Shown here: piece after piece, positions 25,658 through 34,403 of the stretch
Numbering within the stretch: position 1 is the first letter of the stretch
How the letters are laid out: every line of letters starts with the position of its first letter
NCBI RefSeq assembly: GCF_019049255.1
Contig: NZ_JAGMUJ010000134.1
Coordinates: 106,558-170,557, forward strand
DNA length: 64,000 bases
Source of the DNA: Streptomyces sp. AC558_RSS880
GTDB lineage: Bacteria > Actinomycetota > Actinomycetes > Streptomycetales > Streptomycetaceae
Direction: 5' to 3'
Notes under the pieces: model-generated
The model's database searches: none
What the model saw: only the letters and a program-made list of their open reading frames with translations
Told to the model about the DNA's origin: nothing
Position numbers and translations under genes: made by a program

Positions 25658-26686
25658 TCAGTCGTCGTTTCTGGTGTTCTCGCTCGTCTCGCTCGGCAGG
25701 AACCTCTGGCGAGCCCAGAGGCTCAGCAGTGCCGTTCCGCCGGCCAACAGCGGTACCGGGTCCCGGGCGAGCGGAGCCAGCACATATCCCAGCGCCGTGA
25801 CCGTGCAGACCGTCAGGGGAACGAACGCCGCCGCGCCCTCCATCCCCCACCGCAGCGCGGGCTGAGCGATGCCCAGGGCGCTCGCCCCGCCGGGCACCCA
25901 AGGGCCGACGGCGAGCACCAACAGTCCCGCGGTGGCGCAGGCGTCGGCCGGCTCACAGGACATCAGCCCGGGGTCGTGCGGGCCGACCGCCCACAGTCGC
26001 AGGGTGTCGCCGGCCAGTACGAGGGACAACCCGGCGATCGCGACCCACAAGGTGGCTCTCTGGTCGCTCCGTACGAGACGGCGCAGGGCGAACAGGAAAC
26101 TCAGGAACACGACTTCCGCGGTCCACAGGACACCCACCAGTCCCGTCCCCAGCCGCCAGCCGTCACCGGCCCCCCGCAGCAGTACCCATCCCGTCATGAA
26201 CACGGCCCCGGCGGTGACGACCCCGTCGAGCACGCGCCGCAGCAACACGTGCCGGCCCGCACCGGCGTCGGCCGCGACCACCAGACCGGCCATCCCCAGA
26301 CCGACCGTCAGCGTCACTCCGGCGATCACCAGCGAACTCGGCAACGACCGCGCGTTCCCTCCCGAAGCCGGAGGCTGGACCGACAGCGCGACGACCGCTC
26401 CCCGGTACACACCTGCGGCCACCGCGGAACCTCCCAACAGCAGCAGACGCGTCCGCACCCGTCCGCTCGTTCCCCTCGCGCGGAGCATCAGGGAGGCCGC
26501 CAGCCCCCAGCAACCGGCGGACGGCCCGAAAGCCACCATCCGCGCCGCCCCGCCACCGGCGGCCCACGCCCCGCCGAACGTCAGCACTGTCCCCACGAGA
26601 CATGCCACGCCGACCGAGCCCCAGGTCCGACGGCAGCGGCCCGCCCGGGGCCCGAGCGCACCCGGCGCCTTCCCCAACCCCGACAT
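25658..26686 (-). CDS. Polytopic membrane protein of unknown function
   Basis: The 342-aa protein has nine or ten hydrophobic segments separated by short loops and a hydrophilic C-terminus rich in Glu, Asn and Asp. It has no GGDEF, kinase or transporter signature. ATG 26686 was chosen over an in-frame ATG at 26800 because the added residues are non-coding in character. It diverges from the CHAT/caspase operon across 537 bp. A link to that cassette is possible but unproven. Confidence 0.7.
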   Translation of the reverse strand: MSGLGKAPGALGPRAGRCRRTWGSVGVACLVGTVLTFGGAWAAGGGAARMVAFGPSAGCWGLAASLMLRARGTSGRVRTRLLLLGGSAVAAGVYRGAVVALSVQPPASGGNARSLPSSLVIAGVTLTVGLGMAGLVVAADAGAGRHVLLRRVLDGVVTAGAVFMTGWVLLRGAGDGWRLGTGLVGVLWTAEVVFLSFLFALRRLVRSDQRATLWVAIAGLSLVLAGDTLRLWAVGPHDPGLMSCEPADACATAGLLVLAVGPWVPGGASALGIAQPALRWGMEGAAAFVPLTVCTVTALGYVLAPLARDPVPLLAGGTALLSLWARQRFLPSETSENTRNDD

Positions 26687-27223
26687 CAGGCGCGCCTTTC
26701 CACCGGTCTCCCGCCCGCAGGGCCTCCCCCACAGCCCTCCGGTTCCTTTCAGCAACCGTAAGGACCTGGGCACCGGCTCCGAACGGAACCGTCGGTTCAT
26801 TCACTCGTACTGCGTACTCAACACACGGAGCACAGTCGTGCCCGTCACCTTCGACAGTCATCGGCCTCGACGCCGGTCCCGGTGGGCAGGTGACCGGCTT
26901 GCGCCGAACCGGGTTCCGCGGCCTGGAGCCGGCCGAGGGCGACACGTGCGCCGCGGAGACCTCCGCCCGGAACTTCCCCGACCGCCGGGGCGTCCAGAGC
27001 CGCGTAGCGGAGTACCTCCCATCGGGGACCACGAATCTCTGGCGCTCGCCCCCTCAGGGACGCAACCCCCGTCCTCGCTCGCCATGGCGCGTTGCGCGCC
27101 CCCGGCGCACAGCAGGTCACCGTGCAACGGACAGTTCGTACCCTGCCCTCCGCCGACTGCCCCGGCCCGCACTCCGAGCCTTAGGCTGGCCGCCCCTTTC
27201 GTCACGCCTCGGGGGAAGCGTTC
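26687..27223. other. Divergent intergenic region before the CHAT/caspase operon
   Basis: No ORF with coding character is seen. TAGGCT at 27182-27187, about 37 bp before the small ORF start, resembles a -10 box (TANNNT) without a good -35. The region is unusually long for this window and could carry control sites. Confidence 0.35.
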
Positions 27224-27370
27224 ATGGGAGACACCGCCGTACGTCCGGCTGCCCTGCTCGCCGCACGCGGGGAACGGCCGGCGCAAGTCGACACCGCCGC
27301 CCGCCGAGGGAGCGCGGTCAGCGCGGGACCGGCCGAACCGGGCCCCTCCCTGCCCCCGATACCCGGATGA
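27224..27370 (+). CDS. 48-aa ORF ahead of the CHAT protease gene
   Basis: ATG 27224 follows GGGGGAAG by 5 nt and reads 48 codons (MGDTAVRPAALLAARGERPA at the start, PSLPPIPG at the end). Its TGA lies directly at the GGAGG ribosome-binding site of the protease gene, 13 nt before its start. The product is short, basic then Pro-rich, without a membrane segment. It may be a leader peptide coupling translation or a small partner of the protease. No family is recognised. Confidence 0.4.
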   Translation: MGDTAVRPAALLAARGERPAQVDTAARRGSAVSAGPAEPGPSLPPIPG

Positions 27371-27383
27371 GGAGGCCCCCCAC

Positions 27384-30300
27384 GTGGTGGTGACCCGTGA
27401 CCTGCTGCTGTCCCTTCTCCTCACCGGGCACGGCACGCCCCCGCCCGGCGGCGTCCCGCCGGAGGAACGCCCCCTGGCCGAGGCGGCGGCCGCGCTCGCC
27501 GCAGGCGAACCGAAACGTGCGCTGCGGGCCCTGGACTCCGGCGCGGGACCGGCCACCGCCACCTCGCGCACGGCCGTCCACGAGGTGACGGACGCGCTCC
27601 GCGTCGCCGCGCTCGCCCAGGACCTCAACTGGTTCCCGGGCGGCGGCGGGGCGGTGATGTCCCAGGAGGACATCGACCGCGCCGTCCGCCCGGTGCCCCG
27701 TCCGGTGGCCGACCCCGACGCCGCCCTCCTCGTCCTGATCGCCGCCCGAGTGATACCCGACATCCGGAGCGCCCGGGCCGTCGCCGACAGCTCCCGGACC
27801 GCCCAGGACGTCCTCCCGGCCCAAAGGGCGCTGGACCGGCTCACGGCGCGGGACGCCCGACTGGCCGCGCTCGCACCGCCGTCGGTACGCGCCCATCTGT
27901 GGATCGCGACGGCGGACGTGGCCCACCGTGCCGGGCTCGTGGACGAGACGGCGGCGGCCCTGACGACCGCCCGGTCCCTCGCGGGCACCGACCCGGCGGC
28001 CCTCGCCCGGCTGGAGACCCTCGAAGGGGACATGGCGCTGGAGCCCCGGTCCCGGCCCGAACTGCTGGGCCTGCGCCTGGACACGCCCCTTCCGGACACC
28101 GTCCGTCCGGATGCGGAGTCGGCGTGCGCCCGCTACGCCCGTGCCGATGCCCTGTTCACCCGGCTCGGCTCCGGCGGTGGGCGCGCCGCCATCGCACTGC
28201 GGCGGGCGCATCTGGCCCGTCGTGCCGACGACTCCACGACGTGTGCGGCGTTCCTGGACGCGGCCGGGCGCGCCGCGCGGGAGTCGGGTGCCGGAGCGCT
28301 CGCACGGCTCGTGGAGGCGCACCGGGCCGTCGACCGGATCGGCGGCGGCGAGGACGTCCCCGCCGACGCGCTCGACGCGCTGTCCCGCTGGTCCCGGACC
28401 GACGGGAGCGACAGCTTCGCCCGCGGTCTGGTCCGGTTGCTCGTCGTGCGCTCCCGCACCTGGCGGGACGAAGGCGCGGCCCTGCCCTCGCTGCGCTGCC
28501 TGCGTCTGGCGCGTCGGCTGTCCGTGTCGCTGGCCGCGCCGGCGGAACGTGATCTGGTCGAGCGGGCCCACGTCGAGCTCGCGGACCGGCTCAACGTCCG
28601 CCGGGCCGCGGCCGTGTTGCTCGCCGCCGACACCGCGGAGGCGATCGCCCGACTCGGCGGCGGGCCCGTCGACGCACTCGCCTTCGGGCGCGCCGCGAAC
28701 CAGGCGATCTCCTTCGACAACGCCGTCCAGGCCCTGGGGGACCCGGATCTGGCCGTCGTCGACGCGGCGCGGCTCGGTGAGCTGTGCCGGCTGTCGGCGC
28801 GGGTCACCGACGTCTCACCGATGACCGCGCAGATCATCGCCATGGTGCGTACCGCCGCCCATGAAGCGGTCCAGATGCTCCCCTACCACGAGGGGCAGCG
28901 GGCGCTGGCCGCCGGGTACCGCGACGAGGCGCGCCGGCACTTCGCCCTGGCGCTCGCGACGGCCGAGCGGGAGGGAAACGACCTGTTGCGGTGCCTCCTG
29001 CTGTACCTGCTCGACCGCCGGGAGGAGGCCCACGAGGTCGCCCTCGGCCTGTTCCTCCGCGGTGCTCTCCCTCCCGACCACGCGGTTTCCCTGTTCCTCC
29101 GGCTGGCCGACCCGGCCACCGGGGAGCGGGCGCTGGCCGCGCTCGACCGGGACCGCAGGCCGGGCCCGCCGGACCGGCCGTGGGCGGACCCGGCCCGCCG
29201 GGCGGAACTCGCGATGGCACTGGGACGGCACCGCGAAGCGGCCCGGCTCTCCGGCACGGCCCTCGGCCTGTTCGAGCGGCACGCCGCCCAGCTGGTCCGT
29301 GACACGTTGCGCAGCGCGGCCACCGACCACGTCGACGTGGCCGGAATGTTCCACACGGCCGTCCGCGCCGGTCTCGCCCTGGCGTCGGAGGACGCGGACC
29401 GTGCCGCGCTCGCCGCCTCCTTCGAACTGTCCGACCGCTGCCGCGGTTTCGCGGTCGACACCCTGCGCTCCCTGAGCGGTCTGCCTCCCGGGCCCGCTCG
29501 GGACGCCGCGCTCGGCTGGCTCCGGGCGGGCTCCCGATGGGCGGCGACGTACGAGGAGTTGACGGGCGCGGTGCTCACCACGGAGCCCGTGGCCGGCCGC
29601 ACCGGTTCCGCCCTGCGCCCGGAGGTGCTCGGTGCGGAGGACGCGCTGGACGCGGCGGAGTCCGAGGTGGCCCGCCACGCACCCGCGCTGCTCCTGCACC
29701 ACCGGGGACGGGAGCGGGGCTCGCTGCTGGAGGAGGTGCGGGCGGCTCTGCCCTCCGACACGGCCCTGCTCATGTACCAGTCGTTCGACCGGGAGCTGAT
29801 CGTCTGGTCCGTCGAGCGGAACCGGGTTCGTCATCGTCAACTCCCTGTCCGCGCACGGGATCTCGCTTGTGACGTACGCCGGTTCCACACCGCGTGCGCC
29901 ACGGGCGGCGTGGACGGTGCGGGGGCGTCGGCCCTCGCGGAGCAGCTCCTCGGGCCCGTCGCCGACGCGGTCGACGCCGCCCGGCGGTTGTACGTCGTCC
30001 CTCACGGAGCCCTGTCCCTGCTGCCGTTCCACGTGTTGCCCCACCGCGGCCGGCCGCTCGGTGCGTCCCGGACGGTCTCGTACCTGCCGTCGGCCGCGCT
30101 GCTGCCCCTGACCGGGGCCGGAGGGCGGCCCCGGCCCGGCGCCCCGCCACTGCTCGTCGGCGACCCCGCGTACGCCCCGGACCGAGGGCTGGCCCGGCTG
30201 CCGGGCACGGGGACGGAGGTGGCCGCCGTCGCGCGCGTGCTCGGCGCGGGTCCTCCGTTGACGGGACCGGGGGCGACCGTGCGGAACGTGGCCGCCGGTG

Positions 30301-30836
30301 CGGCGGGCGCCTCGGTGCTCCACTTCGCGACACACGGCCTGGTGGACGAGCGCGGCCCCCACCTCGGCCGTGTGGCCCTGGCCGGTCACGACCAGCTGTT
30401 CGTCGGCGACTTGACGGGACTCGATCTGACCGGGTCTCTGGTGGTGCTGTCGGCATGCCACACCGGGCGCGGCACCGCCACGATCGGCGGTGACGTCGTG
30501 GGCCTGACCCGGGCGGCTGTGACGGCGGGCGCCCGGCACGTCGTCGTCTCGCTGTGGCCGGTGGACGACGAAGCGGGCTGCCTGACCATGGTCGCGCTGT
30601 ACGAGCGGCTGGCCGAGGGCCGGGGGGTGGCCGAGGCCCTGGCCGCCGCCCAGTGCTGGGTGCGCGGTCTCGGCGCGGCAGGCCGGCACGCCGCCTACGA
30701 GGCCCTGCGGGCACAGGAGAACACCGCGGCGGCGGCACCCCGGGCGAGGGACGGCCAGGTGCCGCCCTTCGCACGGAAGGAGGACCCGGACGACCTGCCC
30801 TACCACTGGGCACCGTTCGTCCACGTCGGCGGCTGA
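27384..30836 (+). CDS. Large helical-repeat protein with C-terminal CHAT protease domain
   Basis: The 1150-aa protein starts at GTG 27384, 8 nt after GGAGG. Residues 1-770 are Ala/Leu/Arg-rich helices in tandem pairs consistent with degenerate TPR repeats, without a signal peptide. The C-terminal 360 residues form a CHAT domain, a caspase-like cysteine protease, with the dyad His984 (HFATHG) and Cys1025 (LSACHTG) and the following AGARHVVVSLWPVDD strand. CHAT proteases act in the cytosol and are usually switched on by a partner or signal sensed by the repeats. The next gene is a caspase-family protease 32 bp downstream, so the two are surely cotranscribed. Substrate and trigger are unknown. 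Confidence 0.87.
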   Translation: MVVTRDLLLSLLLTGHGTPPPGGVPPEERPLAEAAAALAAGEPKRALRALDSGAGPATATSRTAVHEVTDALRVAALAQDLNWFPGGGGAVMSQEDIDRAVRPVPRPVADPDAALLVLIAARVIPDIRSARAVADSSRTAQDVLPAQRALDRLTARDARLAALAPPSVRAHLWIATADVAHRAGLVDETAAALTTARSLAGTDPAALARLETLEGDMALEPRSRPELLGLRLDTPLPDTVRPDAESACARYARADALFTRLGSGGGRAAIALRRAHLARRADDSTTCAAFLDAAGRAARESGAGALARLVEAHRAVDRIGGGEDVPADALDALSRWSRTDGSDSFARGLVRLLVVRSRTWRDEGAALPSLRCLRLARRLSVSLAAPAERDLVERAHVELADRLNVRRAAAVLLAADTAEAIARLGGGPVDALAFGRAANQAISFDNAVQALGDPDLAVVDAARLGELCRLSARVTDVSPMTAQIIAMVRTAAHEAVQMLPYHEGQRALAAGYRDEARRHFALALATAEREGNDLLRCLLLYLLDRREEAHEVALGLFLRGALPPDHAVSLFLRLADPATGERALAALDRDRRPGPPDRPWADPARRAELAMALGRHREAARLSGTALGLFERHAAQLVRDTLRSAATDHVDVAGMFHTAVRAGLALASEDADRAALAASFELSDRCRGFAVDTLRSLSGLPPGPARDAALGWLRAGSRWAATYEELTGAVLTTEPVAGRTGSALRPEVLGAEDALDAAESEVARHAPALLLHHRGRERGSLLEEVRAALPSDTALLMYQSFDRELIVWSVERNRVRHRQLPVRARDLACDVRRFHTACATGGVDGAGASALAEQLLGPVADAVDAARRLYVVPHGALSLLPFHVLPHRGRPLGASRTVSYLPSAALLPLTGAGGRPRPGAPPLLVGDPAYAPDRGLARLPGTGTEVAAVARVLGAGPPLTGPGATVRNVAAGAAGASVLHFATHGLVDERGPHLGRVALAGHDQLFVGDLTGLDLTGSLVVLSACHTGRGTATIGGDVVGLTRAAVTAGARHVVVSLWPVDDEAGCLTMVALYERLAEGRGVAEALAAAQCWVRGLGAAGRHAAYEALRAQENTAAAAPRARDGQVPPFARKEDPDDLPYHWAPFVHVGG

Positions 30837-30868
30837 CGGGCGGGCCGACCGCCCCGGAGAGGACAAAC

Positions 30869-32773
30869 ATGCGCAAAAGGGCGTTGCTGATCGGCTGTCA
30901 GACCGGGGGCCTCACAGGAGTGCACGCCGACGTGGAACTCATGGGCGACGTGCTCGCCCCCTTCGGTTTCGAGACCACCCCGCTCACCGGTGAACGGGCG
31001 ACGCGCCACGGCATCGAGGACGCGTACCGGAGGCTGATCGCCGACAGCCGGCCCGGGGACGCCGCCCTGGTCTACTACTCCGGGCACGGCGGCCGTGCCC
31101 GCAACCCGGCGCCGGCGGGCGACCCCTCCGTACCGGCCTGGCTCCCCTACCTGTGCCCCCAGGACCTCGGCGGCACAGGGTTCCGCGGCCTGCTGGCCGC
31201 CTCGCTGAGCCGGTACCAGGAGCAGCTGACCCGGCGGACGGCGAACGTCACGACCGTCCTCGACTGCTGCTTCTCGGGACGCATGGCCCGCGGGCGGTCC
31301 CTGCCCAAGGCACACCCACGGCCGGGCGAGACGCCCTGGGAGGAAGTGCGTGGCGCCTGGGAGGCGGAACGTGCCGTGTCCGGCGGGGTCGGTGCCCCCG
31401 CCGCGGACGCCAACCCCCTGGCCGTCCGGCTCGTGGCCTGCGCCCCGGACCAGAGCGCGTACGAGACCGACGTGCCCGGCCTCGGACGCCATGGGGTGCT
31501 CACGGCCTCGCTGGCCCGGCTGCTCCGTCGCCCGGGCAGCTCACGCCTGACCTGGCGTCAGCTGATCGGGCAACTGCGTCCCGCCGTCGCCCATCTCGAG
31601 CCGTTCCAGCGCCCGGACGTGGAGGGTCCGGCGGACCGCTTCCTGTTCGACGTGCGCGAGACGTCGGGCAGCGGCGTCCTGCCCGTACTGGCCGCGGGAC
31701 ACGGGGTGTTCATCGACGCCGCAGAGCTCTTCACGGTCGAGGAGGGTGACGTCTACGCCCTGGTGGGGCCCGGCGGAGAGGTCCGCGCACCGCTCGCGAC
31801 GGCGGTGGTGGAGCGTGTCACCGGCGGCCTGGCCCGGCTGCGGCCGGTGGCCGGCGCCCCGGCGTTTCCTCCGCTGCCCGAGGGGACCGAGGCCCATCCC
31901 CTGCGGGTGTCCCTCGGGCGCAGGGCGGTCGCCGTCGTACCGGCGGGTCATCCGGACCGCGAACGCACGGCCCGGGCCCTCATGGACTCGGCGCCCGTAC
32001 GGATCGTGCGGGCGGAGGAGCCCGTGATGGCCACCGTCGTCCTGTCCGAGGACGGCATCGGGCTGCTGGACGAGCTGGGCGAGCCCCTGCTGGACCGTCC
32101 CCGGGCCCGTACCGCGGAGGCACTCGAACTGACCGGCGCCGACCTGCGGCGTTTCGCGAGGGCCGCACAGGTGCGGGAGCTGGCCTCCGGCACGGGGCCG
32201 GCGGCGCTCGACGGCGGGCTCGACCTCGACTGCGCACGGCTCCTGCCCAACGGCTCCGAACGGCCGCTGGAGCGCTCCGGCGAGCATCTCTTCCGCGGCG
32301 ACCAGGTGGTCGTCCGACTCCGCAACCGGGGAACGGCCCGTAGGTTCGTCTCCGTCTTCGACATCGGTCTGCGCGGCACGATCTCGTTGCTGACCACCAG
32401 CGAACGGTCCGGGGTCGGCGTCGGTCCCGGCGAGTGCTACGAGCTCTACCGGCACCCGCGGACGCACGAACTGGCCGGCGTCACCCTCTTCTGGCCGGAC
32501 GGCCTGCCCGAGGGTTCCCCACGACCGGGCACCTTCCTGGCCGTCGTCACCGACCGCCCCCAGGATCTCTCCCGGCTGGCGCAGGAGGGCGTCAGGCACA
32601 CGCCCGAGGCACGGGACTCGTCCCTGCAGCGTCTCCTGGGCGATCTGCTGAACGGTGTGCGCGACGGGCACGCCCCCGCGTGGGCCGACGGAGGGAACCA
32701 GGTGGTCCGGTACCGGGTGGAGCGGTTCGAGGCGTACCTCCACCCGGAGCGGCGCGCGGATCCGCGGTTCTGA
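30869..32773 (+). CDS. Caspase-family (C14) protease with beta-rich C-terminal region
   Basis: The 634-aa protein has an N-terminal caspase/metacaspase fold with His73 in YYSGHGG and the catalytic Cys134 in DCCFSG, the bacterial form of DxCxSG. The domain spans about residues 1-270. Residues about 470-570 (DQVVVRLRNRG, FVSVFDIGLRGTISLL) look like the DUF4384 beta-domain often attached to bacterial caspases. ATG 30869 follows GGAGAGGA. There is no signal peptide. Metacaspases cut after Arg or Lys; specificity here is not readable. Its pairing with a CHAT protease suggests a proteolytic relay. Confidence 0.88.
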   Translation: MRKRALLIGCQTGGLTGVHADVELMGDVLAPFGFETTPLTGERATRHGIEDAYRRLIADSRPGDAALVYYSGHGGRARNPAPAGDPSVPAWLPYLCPQDLGGTGFRGLLAASLSRYQEQLTRRTANVTTVLDCCFSGRMARGRSLPKAHPRPGETPWEEVRGAWEAERAVSGGVGAPAADANPLAVRLVACAPDQSAYETDVPGLGRHGVLTASLARLLRRPGSSRLTWRQLIGQLRPAVAHLEPFQRPDVEGPADRFLFDVRETSGSGVLPVLAAGHGVFIDAAELFTVEEGDVYALVGPGGEVRAPLATAVVERVTGGLARLRPVAGAPAFPPLPEGTEAHPLRVSLGRRAVAVVPAGHPDRERTARALMDSAPVRIVRAEEPVMATVVLSEDGIGLLDELGEPLLDRPRARTAEALELTGADLRRFARAAQVRELASGTGPAALDGGLDLDCARLLPNGSERPLERSGEHLFRGDQVVVRLRNRGTARRFVSVFDIGLRGTISLLTTSERSGVGVGPGECYELYRHPRTHELAGVTLFWPDGLPEGSPRPGTFLAVVTDRPQDLSRLAQEGVRHTPEARDSSLQRLLGDLLNGVRDGHAPAWADGGNQVVRYRVERFEAYLHPERRADPRF

Positions 32774-32805
32774 CCGCCTACCCGTCTCGGGTCTGTCAGG
32801 AGCTC

Positions 32806-33774
32806 TCAGTGAGGGAAGGTGCGGGGCGGCCGGGTCACCGTGGATTCGCGGAACTCGGCGATCCGGGAGTGGACTTGACGCATCAGATAAGTGTCCTCGA
32901 TGCGGTCCAGGTAGAGGCACCGGGCAGCCAGGCCCGGCAGGTCGAAGGCGAAGTACAGGGACATCAGCGGGTTCACGAACAACTCGCTGCCCCGAGTGCG
33001 GTCGGTGAACCGGACGTCGCCGAACGAGCCGCGTACGGCTGCCGCGATCGAGCCGTTCACGATGCTGGGGCGCTCGGGGGTGTGGTGCTGGGCGTGCGCC
33101 ACCGCGTCCAGGTACAGGGCGCCTTCGCGGGTGGCGCGTGGTATCGAGAACGCGCCGAGGTACGCGCCGTCGCGCTCCAGTGCGGCGATGTTCTCCAGGA
33201 CCTGTACGTGGTTCACGCCGTGGTGGGCGTCCACGCCGAAACCGACCGACACCACGAGCCGGTTCGGTATGCCGTCCAGCGCGGCGAGCGCCGCCACGCT
33301 GGTCAGGTCCTCCTCCGGTGTGCCGAGGCCGGCTTCGTCACCGCGCAACAGGATGTCGGTGCCGCCGTCGACCAGCACCACGGCGTCGATGCCGTGCAGT
33401 TCGATCAGTGCCCGGTAAGCGGCGCGCAGCGGGCGTACGCCAATCTGCGGGAAGGCGTACACGGTGGGCGGGTAGCCGTGCCGGCGCAGCCACTGGGCGA
33501 GGGTCCGCTCCGGGAAGTAGCTCTGGTGCGGGGCGGAGTCAGGAGTGACGGCGGCGAGGTCGTCGGCGGCCCAGTTCTCGGCGGGAAGACCGGCGAGTGC
33601 GCTGAAGGAGAGGTTCGCGAGATACACCTCCTTCTCCTGGTGCAGGAGGGAGAGGGCCAACGGCAGGCCGGAGTAGATGTCGAAACCGCCGCCCGCGCCC
33701 GCGACGAGGATCCGTCGGGAATCGGCGAGCCGGGTGAAGAGCGGGTTGCTGTGGAGGGATGTCACGACGGTCAT
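32806..33774 (-). CDS. DUF1152-family protein
   Basis: The 322-aa cytosolic protein has a Gly-rich motif near the start (ILVAGAGGGFDIYSGLPLAL) and an acidic site (VLVDGGTDILLRGDEAGLGT), as in DUF1152 proteins, whose activity is not established. The fold looks Rossmann-like. It converges on the caspase gene with a 32-bp gap and is divergent from a small gene. No clear Shine-Dalgarno precedes ATG 33774. Confidence 0.8.
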   Translation of the reverse strand: MTVVTSLHSNPLFTRLADSRRILVAGAGGGFDIYSGLPLALSLLHQEKEVYLANLSFSALAGLPAENWAADDLAAVTPDSAPHQSYFPERTLAQWLRRHGYPPTVYAFPQIGVRPLRAAYRALIELHGIDAVVLVDGGTDILLRGDEAGLGTPEEDLTSVAALAALDGIPNRLVVSVGFGVDAHHGVNHVQVLENIAALERDGAYLGAFSIPRATREGALYLDAVAHAQHHTPERPSIVNGSIAAAVRGSFGDVRFTDRTRGSELFVNPLMSLYFAFDLPGLAARCLYLDRIEDTYLMRQVHSRIAEFRESTVTRPPRTFPH

Positions 33775-33974
33775 TGTCGTCCGGCGCCCCTCGGTCGTGC
33801 CGCACGGTGCGGGGCACAGGTGCGCGGAGGTGTCGCGGGAGTCCCGCGGCCCGGTGGCGGAAGGGCCGGACGGGGCCCGGGCACCTGCCGCGAACCGGCG
33901 GCAGGTCCTCGGACGACGGGCGCTGCCCCACATTCCGTGATGCACGCGGACCGGGCGTGCGATCATGCCGTCCC

Positions 33975-34205
33975 ATGACCCCACGCGACCCGAAGGCCGG
34001 GATACGGGAGCTCCTCCACGAACTCTGCGTCGACCTCGGCTTCTGTCTCCCGCCCCACGAGCAGCGGCGTCTGCGGGAGGCACCGCCCGCCGACGCGGAC
34101 GGCTTCACCGACGCCGTGTTCGCCGCCGAGGGAATGGACCCCGGCCATCACCCGCGACTGTGGCACCAGGTACGGGAGAGGGTCGACCGGCACCTGCACG
34201 GATGA
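33975..34205 (+). CDS. Small conserved-looking hypothetical protein
   Basis: The 76-aa protein begins MTPRDPKAGIRELLHELCVD and is helical, with coding-type codon use. It has no membrane segment. It is divergent from the DUF1152 gene. No ribosome-binding site is obvious, and no function is recognised. Confidence 0.55.
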   Translation: MTPRDPKAGIRELLHELCVDLGFCLPPHEQRRLREAPPADADGFTDAVFAAEGMDPGHHPRLWHQVRERVDRHLHG

Positions 34206-34403
34206 GGAAACCCCGGGCGCCGGAGGAAGGGCCGCTGACCGGGCGCTCACGGTCACCGCACGCCGTCGCCCGGTGCCCCGGTGCGGACGGGCCGAGCCGA
34301 CGAGGCCCCTGCCCGGACGGCTCTCCGGCCGGGCGGGGGCAGGTACTCGAAGGGGCTCCGTACGTCCTCGCGCGGCCACGAGTGCCGCGCGAGGAACGTC
34401 CTT

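Noticed and set aside
26831..27223. Additional small gene between the membrane protein and the 48-aa ORF
   Set aside because: All frames are Arg/Pro/Ser-rich with poor codon bias and no ribosome-binding site.
25869..27383. Upstream extension of the CHAT protein to 1655 aa
   Set aside because: The extension is Pro/Arg/Ser-rich, overlaps the divergent membrane protein, and a good ribosome-binding site fits GTG 27384.
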